Assembly (NCBI GenBank): GCA_930633495.1
Contig: CAKNFJ010000001.1
Span: forward strand, 1,426,001 to 1,490,000
Length of the DNA: 64,000 nucleotides
Direction: 5' to 3'
DNA from: Hyphomicrobiales bacterium
GTDB taxonomy: Bacteria > Pseudomonadota > Alphaproteobacteria > Rhizobiales > Beijerinckiaceae
The notes under the pieces: model-generated
Told to the model about the DNA's origin: nothing
The model's input: the letters and a program-made list of their open reading frames with translations, nothing else
The model's database searches: none
Made by a program: the position numbers and the translations under genes
Part shown: positions 24,291-33,780 of the stretch, one piece after another
Position numbering within the stretch: position 1 is the first letter of the stretch
Layout: the number at the start of each line of letters is the position of its first letter

Positions 24291-25370
24291 ATGGCCCAGG
24301 CCTTCGGGCTCTATACGCACCAGCGCAACAACCGGATCAGGTCCAACCTCCTGATCGCCGGGCTCTTCCTGCTGGTCTATCTCACCGCCTGGGGCCTGCT
24401 GCTGATCTTCTACGGCTATGGCGGCGTGCCGCGCGGCCGCACGGCCTTCGGCGAGGCGGGCCGGATCTTCCGCTCCTGGTTCCCCCTCATCACCGCCGCG
24501 ACGATGCTCTGGGTCTTCATCGGCTTCCGCATGAACGTCGCCATGATCGGCGCGGTCACGGGGTCGAAGGGGCTCGCGCGCGAGGACAACCCCAAGCTCT
24601 ACCGGATGCTGGAGAATCTCTGCATCTCGCGTGGGCTGCCGATGCCGAAGCTCGCGATCATCGAAAGCGATGCTCTCAATGCCTTCGCCAGCGGCGTCAA
24701 CGACAAGCAGTTCACGGTCAGCGTCACCAGCGGGCTCCTCGCCCAGCTCAACGACGCCGAGGTCGAGGCGGTGCTCGCCCATGAGCTGACCCATATCCGC
24801 AACGGCGACGTCCGGCTGATGGTCGTCGCCATTGTGATCGCCGGCGTGATCTCCTTCATCGGCGAGATCGTGTTTCGCGGGTTCGGCCGCAGCCGGATCA
24901 GGGTTTCGTCGGACGACGCCAAGAAAGGCAACGCCCTGGCGATCGTGGCCGGCATCGCCGTGATCGCGATCTCCTGGTTCCTGGCGGTGCTGATCCGGTT
25001 GTCGCTGTCGCGCTCCCGCGAATATCTCGCCGATGCCGGCGCGGTCGAACTGACCAAGAATCCCGATGCGATGATCTCCGCGCTGCTCAAGATCTCCGGG
25101 AGGGCCGATATCGAGGGCATCCCCTCCGGCGTGATGGACATGTGCTTCGAGAACGACCCCGACGACTTCGCCGACCTGTTCTCGACCCACCCTTCCGTGA
25201 CCAAGCGCGTGCAGGCGCTGGTCGAGACGGCGGGCGGGCGCATGCCGGCGATGCCGCCGCACCCGCCGAAGATCGCCGAGCGCCCCGACCTGCCGACGAT
25301 GGTCGAGGCTTCCGCCCATCACGACATCGGCCCGGGGCGCGGCCCCTGGCAACGGCCGCCGGCTGGGTAG
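24291..25370 (+). CDS. M48 family membrane metalloprotease (HtpX-like)
   Basis: 359-aa zinc protease with at least four membrane helices: two N-terminal (LLIAGLFLLVYLTAWGLLL and WFPLITAATMLWVF) and two flanking the catalytic insert. The HELTHIRNGD motif (near residue 164) gives two zinc ligands and the catalytic Glu; the third ligand is in SRSREYLADAGAVELT. Such enzymes take part in membrane protein quality control. Downstream of lemA and probably cotranscribed. The C-terminal 30 residues are Pro-rich and disordered. Confidence 0.9.
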   Translation: MAQAFGLYTHQRNNRIRSNLLIAGLFLLVYLTAWGLLLIFYGYGGVPRGRTAFGEAGRIFRSWFPLITAATMLWVFIGFRMNVAMIGAVTGSKGLAREDNPKLYRMLENLCISRGLPMPKLAIIESDALNAFASGVNDKQFTVSVTSGLLAQLNDAEVEAVLAHELTHIRNGDVRLMVVAIVIAGVISFIGEIVFRGFGRSRIRVSSDDAKKGNALAIVAGIAVIAISWFLAVLIRLSLSRSREYLADAGAVELTKNPDAMISALLKISGRADIEGIPSGVMDMCFENDPDDFADLFSTHPSVTKRVQALVETAGGRMPAMPPHPPKIAERPDLPTMVEASAHHDIGPGRGPWQRPPAG

Positions 25371-25448
25371 CCAATCTGCATCGCCCGCAGCGTGGACGAT
25401 CGCGCGGCCATCGCGATACCTTACCTTAGGTAAGAAGAGGGAGTGACC

Positions 25449-25712
25449 ATGAAAGCGATGCTCGTGATCGGGCTGGGTCTTTCTGCCCTAATGGCGGGAG
25501 TTCAGATCGCCGCAGCGCAGGAAGGATGCCGCGCCTCGCGGAGTTCATGCTCGCAGCTCCACGCATCCTGCGAGCAGAAGTGCCAGTCAGGCAACAATCC
25601 CAGCGCCTGCGTCGCACGCCTCTGCTCCGTGCCCTTGAGCGGGTGCAAGAGCAACGGCGTCTGGAAATCCGTGGCCAGTCCGAGCTGCTGGAAGACCAAC
25701 GACCGGAGCTAA
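25449..25712 (+). CDS. Small secreted cysteine-rich protein
   Basis: 87-aa protein with a signal peptide (MLVIGLGLSALMAGVQIAAAQ) and a short mature region holding eight cysteines in CRASRSSC, CEQKC, C, LCSVPLSGC and C, spacing that suggests disulfide bonding in the periplasm. No family was recognised. The ATG at 25449 is preferred to the GTG two codons upstream, with AGAGGGAG about 6 bases ahead. It ends four bases from the convergent isomerase gene. Confidence 0.7.
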   Translation: MKAMLVIGLGLSALMAGVQIAAAQEGCRASRSSCSQLHASCEQKCQSGNNPSACVARLCSVPLSGCKSNGVWKSVASPSCWKTNDRS

Positions 25713-25716
25713 AGGC

Positions 25717-26325
25717 TCAACGTCCGTCCCGCGCCCATTCGAGCGCTTCCTCCAGGCGGTCGTCGCCCCAGAACGACTCGCCGTCGCCCGCGACGAAGAA
25801 GGGCGCGCCGAAGATGCCGATCGACTTGGCGTACTCGATCTCGGCGCGCAACCGCCCCCTGATCTCTTCGCTGCGCGACAGCGGGATGGCGACGTTGGGC
25901 TCGCTGCCCGCCGCCTTGAGCGCGGCGGCCTGAACCGCCTCGTCGGCGATGTTGCGCCCCTCGCAGAACTGAGCCTTGAAGAGCGCCTTCGAGAAGGAGG
26001 GCGTCCAGCCGCCTTCGCGCCCGGCCAGGGCAAGCCGCGCGGCCGTCAGCGAATTCTGGGGAAAATTGTCCGGCTTGACGAAGCTGAGGCCCTGGCGCCG
26101 CGCGCGCCGGGCCGTATCGCGCCACATATAGCGGCCCTTGCTGGGATAGAGGGCGAAGGGAGAGGTGTTCCAGCCCTGAGCGGCGAAGATCGGTCCGAGC
26201 AGAAAGGGGCGCCAGCGCAACGCGACGCCCGCCTCCTCGGCCAGTTTCTCGATTCTGAGAGCGCTCAGGCAGGAATAGGGCGACGCGAACTCATACCAAA
26301 AGTCCAAAACGGGACGATTAGGCAT
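25717..26325 (-). CDS. 2-hydroxychromene-2-carboxylate isomerase (DsbA fold)
   Basis: 202-aa kappa-class glutathione transferase-like protein. The N-terminal strand VLDFWYEFASPYSCLSA carries the active-site Ser (SPYS), where DsbA would have CxxC. RWRPFLLGPIF and the C-terminal GIFGAPFFVAGDGESFWGDDR complete the fold signature. Family members isomerise hydroxychromene carboxylate during naphthalene breakdown, using glutathione; here, outside any aromatic pathway, a general GST-like role is as likely. Single gene. Confidence 0.85.
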   Translation of the reverse strand: MPNRPVLDFWYEFASPYSCLSALRIEKLAEEAGVALRWRPFLLGPIFAAQGWNTSPFALYPSKGRYMWRDTARRARRQGLSFVKPDNFPQNSLTAARLALAGREGGWTPSFSKALFKAQFCEGRNIADEAVQAAALKAAGSEPNVAIPLSRSEEIRGRLRAEIEYAKSIGIFGAPFFVAGDGESFWGDDRLEEALEWARDGR

Positions 26326-26566
26326 TCAGCCTCCGAACAGGTCGTCATCTCGTGTCGCGCACCGGCGAGCCTGCGCCCTTCGGAGCACGACCGCAAGCAC
26401 CCGCAAGGGCGCTCACAGGGAAGGGGCCGACGCCATCGCCACGCCGATCCATCACAGGACGACGCGGGATCGATCAGAAGGTTCCGATTGCTTCGCCCCG
26501 AGTGCTGCGATAGTGCGCCATTGCGTCCGAAACGCGGCCTGAGGGCCGCCAGCAGGAAATGAACAG

Positions 26567-27799
26567 ATGGCTGACAGCAGCGTGAAGAAGGTCGTTCTCG
26601 CCTATTCCGGCGGACTCGACACCTCGATCATCCTCAAATGGCTGCAGACCACCTATCGATGCGAGGTCGTGACCTTCACCGCCGATCTAGGCCAGGGCGA
26701 GGAGCTCGGCCCGGCGCGCGACAAGGCGCTGCTCCTCGGCATCAAGCCCGAGAACATCTTCATCGAGGATCTGCGCGAGGAATTCGTGCGCGACTACGTC
26801 TTCCCGATGTTCCGCGCCAACGCCGCCTATGAGGGCGTCTATCTGCTCGGCACCTCGATCGCGCGTCCGCTGATCGCCAAGAAGCTGATCGAGATCGCCG
26901 AGAAGACCGGCGCCGACGCCGTCTCGCATGGCGCGACCGGCAAGGGCAACGATCAGGTCCGCTTCGAGCTGACGGCCTATGCGCTCAAGCCCGACGTCGT
27001 GGTGATCGCGCCCTGGCGCGAATGGGACCTGCGCTCGCGCGAGCAACTCATCGCCTTCGCCGAGCAGCACCAGATCCCGATCGCCAAGAACAAGCGCGGC
27101 GAAGCGCCCTTCTCCGTCGACGCCAACCTGCTGCACGCCTCCTCGGAAGGCCGCGTGCTGGAGGACCCGGCGGTCGAGGTGCCGGATTACGTCTATTCGC
27201 GCACGATCTCGCCGGAAGACGCGCCGGACAAACCGACGATCGTCACGGTCTCCTTCGAGAAGGGCGACGCGGTCGCGATCGACGGCGTAAAGCTCTCGCC
27301 TGCGACGCTGCTCGCCAAGCTCAACGATCTCGGCCGCGACAACGGCATCGGCCGGCTCGACCTCGTCGAGAACCGCTTCGTCGGCATGAAGAGCCGCGGC
27401 ATGTACGAGACGCCCGGCGGCACGATCCTGCATGCGGCGCATCGCGCCATCGAGTCGATCACGCTCGACCGCGGCGCGGCGCATCTCAAGGACCAGATCA
27501 TGCCGCAATATGCCGAGCTGATCTATAACGGCTTCTGGTTCTCGCCGGAGCGCGAGATGCTGCAGGCGCTGATCGACAAGAGCCAGGAATTCGTCACCGG
27601 CGACGTCCGCCTGAAGCTCTACAAGGGCGGCGTCCATGTCATCGGCCGGTCGAGCGATTATTCGCTCTACGACCAGGACCTCGTCACCTTCGAGGAGGGC
27701 GCCGTGGCCTATGACCACCGCGACGCCGCCGGCTTCATCAAGCTCAACGCGCTGCGCCTGCGCACGCTCGGCCAGCGCAAGAAGAAGCTGGGGCTGTAA
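26567..27799 (+). CDS. argG: Argininosuccinate synthase
   Basis: 410-aa enzyme joining citrulline and aspartate with ATP in arginine synthesis. The ATP pyrophosphatase loop AYSGGLDTS lies at residues 12-20, and [15 protein letters not shown] and [15 protein letters not shown] form the citrulline/aspartate site. Full length. It stands alone; the 240 bases upstream show no recognised element. It is followed by a REP-like palindrome. Confidence 0.97.
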   Translation: MADSSVKKVVLAYSGGLDTSIILKWLQTTYRCEVVTFTADLGQGEELGPARDKALLLGIKPENIFIEDLREEFVRDYVFPMFRANAAYEGVYLLGTSIARPLIAKKLIEIAEKTGADAVSHGATGKGNDQVRFELTAYALKPDVVVIAPWREWDLRSREQLIAFAEQHQIPIAKNKRGEAPFSVDANLLHASSEGRVLEDPAVEVPDYVYSRTISPEDAPDKPTIVTVSFEKGDAVAIDGVKLSPATLLAKLNDLGRDNGIGRLDLVENRFVGMKSRGMYETPGGTILHAAHRAIESITLDRGAAHLKDQIMPQYAELIYNGFWFSPEREMLQALIDKSQEFVTGDVRLKLYKGGVHVIGRSSDYSLYDQDLVTFEEGAVAYDHRDAAGFIKLNALRLRTLGQRKKKLGL

Positions 27800-27823
27800 G
27801 CCCGTTCATCGGGGCGTTGAAGA

Positions 27824-27873
27824 GTGTCATCCCGCACGCGTTGCAGCACGAAGTGCTGCGGCGCAGATGCGGG
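27824..27873 (+). repeat. REP-like palindrome, left copy
   Basis: About 50 bases starting GTGTCATCCCG and folding on itself: CCCGCA (27831-27836) pairs with TGCGGG (27868-27873), and GCAGCAC (27843-27849) pairs with GTGCTGC (27853-27859). The inverted copy at 28226-28275 shares the outer GTGTCATCCCG and the inner layout. The two bracket the broken GIY-YIG gene. Confidence 0.65.
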
Positions 27874-27897
27874 ATCGCCACCCGATAAGGCCTCCAA

Positions 27898-28182
27898 TCA
27901 CCCGGCGAGGTCAGACCACGCCGGGTTTTCCTTTTCGATCAGCGCGATCTTCCAGGCACGGCGCCATGTCTTGAGAACCTTCTCGCGCGCGATCGCCTGG
28001 TTGGGCTCGTCGAAGGTCTCGACATAAACCAGCTTGTCGATGTTGTAGCGGGTGCCGTGTCCCATGATCGCGTGGCTCTTGTGCTAGGCGGTGCGGCGTT
28101 CGAGATCGCTGGTGATGCCGATATAGAGCGGGCCGTCCTTGCGCGTCGCGAGAATATAGACCGCGTAGATGCGGGCGGTCAT
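27898..28182 (-). pseudogene. GIY-YIG single-domain nuclease gene broken by an amber codon
   Basis: 95-codon frame encoding a small GIY-YIG endonuclease of the COG2827 type: AVYILATRKDGPLYIGITSDLERR, then GTRYNIDKLVYVE, then REKVLKTWRRAWKIALIEKENPAW (each a family hallmark). Codon 33 is TAG (28084-28086), between RRTA and HKSHAIMG, where relatives have Gln, so a single CAG-to-TAG change explains it. Otherwise the frame is undamaged, which implies recent inactivation, or possibly amber suppression or a sequencing error. It is flanked on both sides by inverted copies of a REP-like palindrome. Confidence 0.8.
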
Positions 28183-28225
28183 CGCAGCTCCGGCACGGAA
28201 GGCGGAGTTCTATTCTGCCGACGGT

Positions 28226-28275
28226 CCCGTGTCTGCGCAGCGGCACTGCGCGCCGCAGCGCGCACGGGATGACAC
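28226..28275 (-). repeat. REP-like palindrome, right copy (inverted)
   Basis: Palindromic element with CCCGTG (28226-28231) pairing with CACGGG (28263-28268) and GC-rich inner arms. Its right end CGGGATGACAC (28265-28275) is the exact reverse complement of GTGTCATCCCG at 27824-27834, so the two copies face each other across the GIY-YIG gene. Confidence 0.65.
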
Positions 28276-28311
28276 GCGGCATGCCCTCTGCCACGCGAGC
28301 CGGTGAGCGCC

Positions 28312-28557
28312 TCAAGGCTCGTCGATGACTTCGGTCGAAGGACGGTCATGGCCGTCGGCGAGTTCCTCGTGCCACTGGCCGTCCTTGTCCTGATAGATGA
28401 TGCCGTCGGTCTGGCCGGCGACCGTCTGGCGGGTCGCGGCCCGCGTGGCGGCTTTCAGCGCCGCGTCATGCGAGCGAAAAGTCTCCGACAGCGCGCCCCC
28501 GACCTTGTAGGCCCAGCCGCCGTCGTGCTCGACGATCTCGTACCTGACCATGGCCAT
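28312..28557 (-). CDS. DUF2188-like protein
   Basis: 81-aa protein whose MVRYEIVEHDGGWAYKVGG and FRSHDAALKAATRAA match the short DUF2188 domain (a small beta-sheet plus helix unit, function unknown). The start at 28557 has AAAGGAGG seven bases upstream; a second ATG two codons later is less well placed. It lies 53 bases after fabI on the same strand. Confidence 0.78.
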   Translation of the reverse strand: MAMVRYEIVEHDGGWAYKVGGALSETFRSHDAALKAATRAATRQTVAGQTDGIIYQDKDGQWHEELADGHDRPSTEVIDEP

Positions 28558-28610
28558 CGCATCCTCCTTTGGGTCGGGAGGAGAACAATGAGCCTGCCGC
28601 GAGGTTCCGT

Positions 28611-29444
28611 CTATTCCCCGTTGCCGCTATCAGCGGCGCGCAGGCCGTCGAGCGCGGGCATCGAGGTGATGTGGTAGCCGGCATCGACGTGGTGAATATC
28701 GCCGGTCACGCCGCCCGACAGGTCCGAAAGATAGTACAGCGCCGAGCCGCCGATCTCATCGAGCGAGACCGATTTGCGCAACGGCGAATTGGCCCGCTGC
28801 CAGGACAGCATCGCCCGCGCATCCGAGATGCCGGCGCCGGCCAGCGTCCTGACGGGTCCGGGCGAGAGTGCGTTCACGCGGATGCCTCGCGGACCGTAAT
28901 CGCCGGCGAGGTAGCGCACGCTCGCCTCGAGCGCCGCCTTGGCCACGCCCATGACGTTGTAGTTCGGCATGATCCGGGTCGAGCCGCCATAGGTCAGGGT
29001 CAGCATGCTGCCTCCCTTCGGCATGCGCTCGGCGGCACGCCGCGCGATCTCCGTGAAGGAGAAGCAGGAGATCACCATGGTGCGCGAGAAGTTCTCGCGG
29101 GAGGTGTCCGCATAGAGGCCCTTGAGCTCGTTCTTGTCCGAGAAGCCGATGGCGTGGACGACGAAGTCGAGCGTGTTGCGCTCCGGGTCGCCGCCCCAGG
29201 CCTCGTCGAGCGCGGCGAAGGTCGCATCGACCGAGGCGATGTCCTCGACATCGCAGGGGATCACCAGATTCGAACCGAGGCTCTCGGCCAGCGGCCGCAC
29301 GCGCTTGCCGAGCGCATCGCCCTGATAGGTGAAGGCGACCTCCGCACCATGGGCGTGAAGCATGCGGGCGATGCCCCAGGCGATAGAGTTCTGGTTGGCG
29401 ACGCCCATGATGAGGCCGCGCTTGTTATGCATCAGCGGGAGCAT
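28611..29444 (-). CDS. fabI: Enoyl-ACP reductase FabI
   Basis: 277-aa NADH-dependent reductase that completes each fatty-acid elongation cycle. The cofactor site GLIMGVANQNSIAWGIA, the HAIGFSDKNEL segment and the catalytic Tyr-X6-Lys (YNVMGVAK) are all present, so it is the classic triclosan-type FabI. It is the last fatty-acid gene in the fabA-fabB-DUF3303-fabI series on this strand. It is separated from DUF3303 by about 120 bases, so it may also have its own promoter. Confidence 0.94.
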   Translation of the reverse strand: MLPLMHNKRGLIMGVANQNSIAWGIARMLHAHGAEVAFTYQGDALGKRVRPLAESLGSNLVIPCDVEDIASVDATFAALDEAWGGDPERNTLDFVVHAIGFSDKNELKGLYADTSRENFSRTMVISCFSFTEIARRAAERMPKGGSMLTLTYGGSTRIMPNYNVMGVAKAALEASVRYLAGDYGPRGIRVNALSPGPVRTLAGAGISDARAMLSWQRANSPLRKSVSLDEIGGSALYYLSDLSGGVTGDIHHVDAGYHITSMPALDGLRAADSGNGE

Positions 29445-29565
29445 GGCACACTCTGAAAGGGAGTTTCAGGATCAAGTCCGAAGGCGGGAAAACGGAGGAG
29501 GACGCTCAGCCACTCTGGCTCATCAAACCTGAACGGGACACGATGAAGGCACGGAGCAGGCAGCA

Positions 29566-29835
29566 CTAGGATCTCAACACTGCCGCGGCCGTGGCCTTCG
29601 ATGTCGCGACGGGCACGATCTCGAAGCGGGCGAGGTCGCTCCAGCGCAGGACCCATTCCTGCAGCAAGGCGATATCGTCGCATTCCATGATCTGGAAACA
29701 GCGTCCCAGATCGGCGGCGACCCAGCTTTCGACATAGCGCACACCCTCCGGCGCCATCCGCCCGCGTTCCTGGAAGCGGGCGTAGACGTCCTTCACGCGG
29801 GCCTGATCGAAATGCTCGATCACCATGAAAAGCAT
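29566..29835 (-). CDS. DUF3303-like protein
   Basis: 89-aa protein of the DUF3303 type, a ferredoxin-like small fold: MLFMVIEHFDQARVKDVYARF at the start, then YVESWVAADLGRCFQIMECDD and LQEWVLRWSDLARFEIVPV. Function is unknown. It starts eight bases after the fabB stop, so it is probably cotranscribed with fabB. Confidence 0.8.
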   Translation of the reverse strand: MLFMVIEHFDQARVKDVYARFQERGRMAPEGVRYVESWVAADLGRCFQIMECDDIALLQEWVLRWSDLARFEIVPVATSKATAAAVLRS

Positions 29836-29843
29836 GGCCGCCC

Positions 29844-31070
29844 TCAGGCCTCCAGGCGCTTCATCACGATGGTGGCGTTGGTGCCGCCGAAGCCGAAGGA
29901 GTTGGAAAGCACGCAGCCGAGGCCGGCATTGTCGATGCGCTTGCGCACGATCGGCATGTCGGCGAAGGCCGGATCGAGCTCCTCGATATGGGCGCTCTCG
30001 CAGATGAAGTCGTTGTTGAGCATGAGCAGCGAGTAGATCGCCTCCTGCACGCCGGTCGCGCCGAGCGAGTGGCCGGTGAGCGACTTGGTGGCGGAGATCG
30101 GCGGCGCCTTGTCGCCGGCGCCGAAGACCTCGCGGATCGCCTCGATCTCCTTGCCGTCGCCGACCGGGGTCGAGGTGCCATGCGGGTTGATGTAGTCGAC
30201 CTTGGCGTTCACGCCCTGCAGCGCCATGCGCATGCAGCGCACCGCGCCCTCGCCCGACGGGGCGACCATGTCGTAGCCGTCCGAGGTCGCACCATAGCCG
30301 ACGACCTCGCCATAGATCTTGGCGCCGCGCGCCTTGGCGTGCTCCAGCTCCTCCAGCACGACGACGCCGGCGCCGCCGGCGATGACGAAGCCGTCGCGCC
30401 GGGCGTCATAGGCGCGCGAGGCGCGGGACGGCGTCTCGTTGAAGTCCGAGGACATCGCGCCCATGGCATCGAAGAGGACGGAAAGCGTCCAGTCCAGCTC
30501 CTCGCAGCCGCCGGCGAAGATCACGTCCTGCTTGCCCCACTGGATGAGCTCGTAGGCGTTGCCGATGCAGTGGTTCGAGGTCGCGCAGGCCGAGGAGATC
30601 GAATAGTTCACGCCCTTGATCTTGAACCAGGTCGCGAGCGTGGCCGAAGCGGTCGACGACATGCCCTTGGGCACGGCGAAGGGGCCGACCTTCTTGGAGG
30701 AGCCGCTCTCGCGCGCCTTGTCATAGGCGTCGATGAGGGCGCGGGTCGAAGGACCGCCCGAGCCCATCACGATGCCGGTGCGCTCGTTGCTGATCTCGCC
30801 GGGCTCCAGGCCCGCATCGACGATCGCCTGCTCCATCGCCACCTGGTTCCAGGCCGAGCCGCCGCCGTGGAAGCGCATGGCGCGCCGGTCGAGCACGCTC
30901 GCGGGGTCCAGCGACGGCACGCCGGCAACCTGGCTGCGGAAGCCGTGCGCGGCGAATTCGGTGACGTGGGTGATCCCGGACTTCGCCTCGCGCAGCGAGG
31001 CCAGAACCTCCTGCGTGTTGTTGCCGATGGACGAGACGATGCCCATCCCGGTGACCACGACGCGTCTCAT
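29844..31070 (-). CDS. fabB: 3-oxoacyl-ACP synthase I (FabB)
   Basis: 408-aa condensing enzyme that elongates unsaturated acyl-ACPs. The thiolase fold carries the nucleophile in [12 protein letters not shown], the first His in [11 protein letters not shown] and the second in [12 protein letters not shown]. Pairing with fabA immediately upstream identifies it as FabB rather than FabF. Start [17 protein letters not shown] is canonical. Part of the fabA-fabB-DUF3303 run. Confidence 0.94.
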   Translation of the reverse strand: MRRVVVTGMGIVSSIGNNTQEVLASLREAKSGITHVTEFAAHGFRSQVAGVPSLDPASVLDRRAMRFHGGGSAWNQVAMEQAIVDAGLEPGEISNERTGIVMGSGGPSTRALIDAYDKARESGSSKKVGPFAVPKGMSSTASATLATWFKIKGVNYSISSACATSNHCIGNAYELIQWGKQDVIFAGGCEELDWTLSVLFDAMGAMSSDFNETPSRASRAYDARRDGFVIAGGAGVVVLEELEHAKARGAKIYGEVVGYGATSDGYDMVAPSGEGAVRCMRMALQGVNAKVDYINPHGTSTPVGDGKEIEAIREVFGAGDKAPPISATKSLTGHSLGATGVQEAIYSLLMLNNDFICESAHIEELDPAFADMPIVRKRIDNAGLGCVLSNSFGFGGTNATIVMKRLEA

Positions 31071-31183
31071 GCTCGGTTCTCTCCAGCTATCAGCGGCGGC
31101 AGGGCGAGCCTCACCGCGTCCGGATTTCTATCGCGCAAATGGACCGCGCAGCCGAAGCGCGCAAGGCCGTGGCGCGTTTTTCC

Positions 31184-31696
31184 TCAGGCGGTTTCCGGCT
31201 TGAACAAGCCGACACGCATATCGCTGACCGTATAGATACGCTTGCCGTCGGCTTCGAGCCAGCCATCGGCGATGCCGAGCACGAGCTTCGACTTGAAGAC
31301 GCGCTTGAAATCGACGCCGTAGACGACCTTCCTGACACTCGGCAGCACCTGATCGGCGAACTTCACCTCGCCCACGCCCAGCGCACGGCCACGGCCGGGC
31401 AGGCCGAGCCAGCCGAGGAAGAAGCCGGTCAGCTGCCAGAGCGCATCGAGGCCGAGGCAGCCCGGCATCACCGGATCGCCCTTGAAATGGCAGTCGAAGA
31501 ACCAGAGGTCGGGCTTGATGTCGAATTCGGCGCGCACGAGTCCCTTACCGTGCTCGCCGCCCTCCTCGGCAATCTGGGTGATGCGGTCGAACATCAGCAT
31601 GGGCGGCAGCGGCAGCTGCGCGTTGCCCGGCCCGAACAGCTCCCCGCGGCCACAGGCGAGGATCTCCTCGTAGCTGAAAGACGACTGACGCTGCAT
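31184..31696 (-). CDS. fabA: 3-hydroxydecanoyl-ACP dehydratase/isomerase FabA
   Basis: 170-aa enzyme that dehydrates and isomerises C10 intermediates and so starts unsaturated fatty-acid synthesis. The active site [20 protein letters not shown] contains the catalytic His and the helix Asp. The start at 31696 ([13 protein letters not shown]) is standard; the longer frame runs into the regulatory gap. First gene of the fab run, divergent from irr, a linkage common in Hyphomicrobiales. Confidence 0.95.
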   Translation of the reverse strand: MQRQSSFSYEEILACGRGELFGPGNAQLPLPPMLMFDRITQIAEEGGEHGKGLVRAEFDIKPDLWFFDCHFKGDPVMPGCLGLDALWQLTGFFLGWLGLPGRGRALGVGEVKFADQVLPSVRKVVYGVDFKRVFKSKLVLGIADGWLEADGKRIYTVSDMRVGLFKPETA

Positions 31697-31977
31697 ACCC
31701 GCTCCGCTCCTTTGTGCCGGCCGGATTCGACCCGCTTGTTCTCCGATGTGCCTAACACGCCGGGAACCGGAAACGAAAGGGCGCAAGCGCTCCCTTCCCT
31801 GCCCCAGCGTCAAAAACCGCCGCGACAGTGCTCCAGATCAATGACAGGCGCCAGGCAGCGCCGAAAAACCGGCGCGCGCTTGCGACGGCAGAGCCGAGGC
31901 CCTACATTTCTTGGGATGATTTCAATCTGCAGGCGGAGCCTCGGGCGTCCGTTTCACGAAGGGGCACGAGCAGGGGC

Positions 31978-32442
31978 ATGAGCGATCCGACCTCCCAGAA
32001 CCAGGGCGACGGGTCAGTCGTGCGGCTAGGCTGTCCCTTCCATGACGTCCGCCAGAAGCTCCGGCGCGTCGGCCTGCGCCCGACCCGCCAGCGCGTCTCG
32101 CTCGGCTGGGTTCTCTTCGCCAAGGGACAGCGCCATGTCAGCGCCGAAATGCTCTACGAAGAGGCGATGAAGGAGCGCATCCCGGTCTCGCTCGCGACGA
32201 TCTACAACACGCTGCGCCAGTTCACTGAGGCGGGCCTTCTGCGCGAGCTGACTCTCGATGGCGCCAAGGCCTATTTCGACACCGCCGATCACGATCACCA
32301 TCATTTCGTCGTCGATGGCGAAAACCGGGTGATCGACATCCCGGCCGAGGCGATCGACGTCGCCAGCCTGCCGACGCCGCCCGAAGGCTACGAGATCGCC
32401 CGTGTCGATGTCGTGGTCCGGCTGCGCAAGATCGACGGCTGA
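31978..32442 (+). CDS. irr: Iron response regulator Irr (Fur family)
   Basis: 154-aa Fur-family repressor/activator. Irr proteins sense haem made under iron sufficiency, unlike ferrous-iron-sensing Fur. The N-terminus carries the Cys-Pro haem motif (LGCPFHDVRQKL), the winged helix has RPTRQRVSLGWVLF and VSLATIYNTLRQF, and the His cluster DHDHHHFV is the second haem/metal site. The start at 31978 follows CAGGGGC. Divergent from fabA with 280 bases between; an Irr-binding ICE could lie there, but none was recognised by eye. Confidence 0.92.
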   Translation: MSDPTSQNQGDGSVVRLGCPFHDVRQKLRRVGLRPTRQRVSLGWVLFAKGQRHVSAEMLYEEAMKERIPVSLATIYNTLRQFTEAGLLRELTLDGAKAYFDTADHDHHHFVVDGENRVIDIPAEAIDVASLPTPPEGYEIARVDVVVRLRKIDG

Positions 32443-32472
32443 GCCGCGCTTTTCCCCGAAAGGCCAAGGACG

Positions 32473-33243
32473 ATGCGTTTTTCCGGCACCCTGATCTCAC
32501 GGCGGGCCTTCGCCGGACTGACGCTCGCGGCGGCCCTGCCCGCCATCCCCGCTGTCGCGGCACCGCGCAGCCTGAGCGGGACCGTCTCCTTCCGCGAGCG
32601 CATGATGCTTCCGCCGAGCGCCGTGGTCGAGGTCAAGCTTCTCGATGTTTCGCTGGCCGACGCCCCGGCGCGGACCATCGCCCAGACCCGAATCTCCGGA
32701 CGGCGCGTCCCCACGCCCTGGACGCTGCGCTTCGACTCGCGCCGGATCGATCCGCAGCGCAGCTACGCATTGCAGGCCCGCATCCTCGACGGTGAGCGGC
32801 TGCTCTTCACCACCACAGAACGGCACAGCGTCTTCGCGGGCGGCCCCGACAACACCGATCTCTGGGTCCAGCGCGTGCCGGGACAGGATCAGCCGGCGGC
32901 GCGCGCCGCCTCCCCGGTCGGCAGCTGGCAGCTCGCCAGCTTCGGCGGCACCGAGACGCCGGCAGCGATCGTGACCACGCTTGCCATCGCGGCCGACGGC
33001 AAGGTCTCCGGTCGCGGCGGCTGCAATGGCTTCGGCGGCAGCGCGACCATCCAGGGCCGGGTGATCCGGTTCTCGCGGATGGTGTCGACGATGATGGCCT
33101 GCGAGCCGGACAAGATGGCTCAGGAGCAGCGCTTCCTCAAAACCCTCGAACGGGTGCATCGCTGGACCATCCAGCGCGGCACGGGTCGGCTCGCCCTGCT
33201 CGATCGCGGCGGCCGCCCGCTGATGACGCTGACGGCGCAGTAG
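32473..33243 (+). CDS. YbaY-like plus META-domain secreted protein
   Basis: 256-aa exported protein: a signal with twin-Arg-like core (SRRAFAGLTLAAALPAIPAVAA), then a YbaY-type beta-sandwich domain (SLSGTVSFRERMMLPPSAVVEV to about residue 135), then a META domain (GSWQLASFGG through GRGGCNGFGGSATIQG and MMACEPDKMAQEQRFL). Both domains are associated with envelope stress and lipoprotein-like functions, and the fusion occurs in proteobacteria. It lies 30 bases after irr and may be cotranscribed. Activity is unknown. Confidence 0.8.
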   Translation: MRFSGTLISRRAFAGLTLAAALPAIPAVAAPRSLSGTVSFRERMMLPPSAVVEVKLLDVSLADAPARTIAQTRISGRRVPTPWTLRFDSRRIDPQRSYALQARILDGERLLFTTTERHSVFAGGPDNTDLWVQRVPGQDQPAARAASPVGSWQLASFGGTETPAAIVTTLAIAADGKVSGRGGCNGFGGSATIQGRVIRFSRMVSTMMACEPDKMAQEQRFLKTLERVHRWTIQRGTGRLALLDRGGRPLMTLTAQ

Positions 33244-33249
33244 CGCGCC

Positions 33250-33780
33250 TCAGTCGACCTTCTCGTTCGGATAGACGCCCCAGAGTCGCTCCTGGCGGAT
33301 GAAGCCGTTGATGTTGCCGACGCTGATCCGGCACCAGGAATTGGCGCAGGACGCCACATTGGTCACGACTCCCGGCTGGAGACGGGCGACGACGACCGCG
33401 TCCTCGGATGCGGCGCCCCGCATCGGAAAGACCTCGTCCTTGTTACGGGACCAGGGCGCGACGAGCGCCGTGCGGCGGCCGGACAGCAGGCTGTGCAGCA
33501 CCCAGCCCTCGGTTCCGTCGGCATCGCGCACCCGGCGCCAGGTCTCGAATTCCGCCGTCACCTCGACCGGCAGCCCGGCGCGCTGATAGACCCAGCGCGT
33601 GCGATGTTCCTTCGACGGTCCTTCGCGCAGATTCACCCGGTCCGTCTTCAGGCTGACATAGCGCGGCACGGGCAGGCCGGTGACGGAGCCCGCCTGCATG
33701 TCCTGCGCGGCGGCGGCGAGCGACGAGCCGATGAGGAGGATGCCCGCCAGGGCCAATTGGCGCATCGTCGTGGCCTTCAT
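33250..33780 (-). CDS. Secreted SH3-domain protein
   Basis: 176-aa exported protein. Signal peptide LALAGILLIGSSLAAAAQ is followed by two bacterial SH3 (SH3b) units: VSLKTDRVNLREGPSKEHRTRWVY through GTEGWVLHSLLSGRR, and EDAVVVARLQPGVVTNVASC through WCRISVGNINGFIRQERLWG. Such units often bind peptidoglycan peptides. The start at 33780 begins the signal peptide. It converges on the META-domain gene with six bases between stops. Confidence 0.83.
   Translation of the reverse strand: MKATTMRQLALAGILLIGSSLAAAAQDMQAGSVTGLPVPRYVSLKTDRVNLREGPSKEHRTRWVYQRAGLPVEVTAEFETWRRVRDADGTEGWVLHSLLSGRRTALVAPWSRNKDEVFPMRGAASEDAVVVARLQPGVVTNVASCANSWCRISVGNINGFIRQERLWGVYPNEKVD

Noticed and set aside
27911..28315. 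134-codon open frame over the GIY-YIG gene
   Set aside because: It is a different frame of the same DNA; the GIY-YIG motifs lie in the frame interrupted by TAG.
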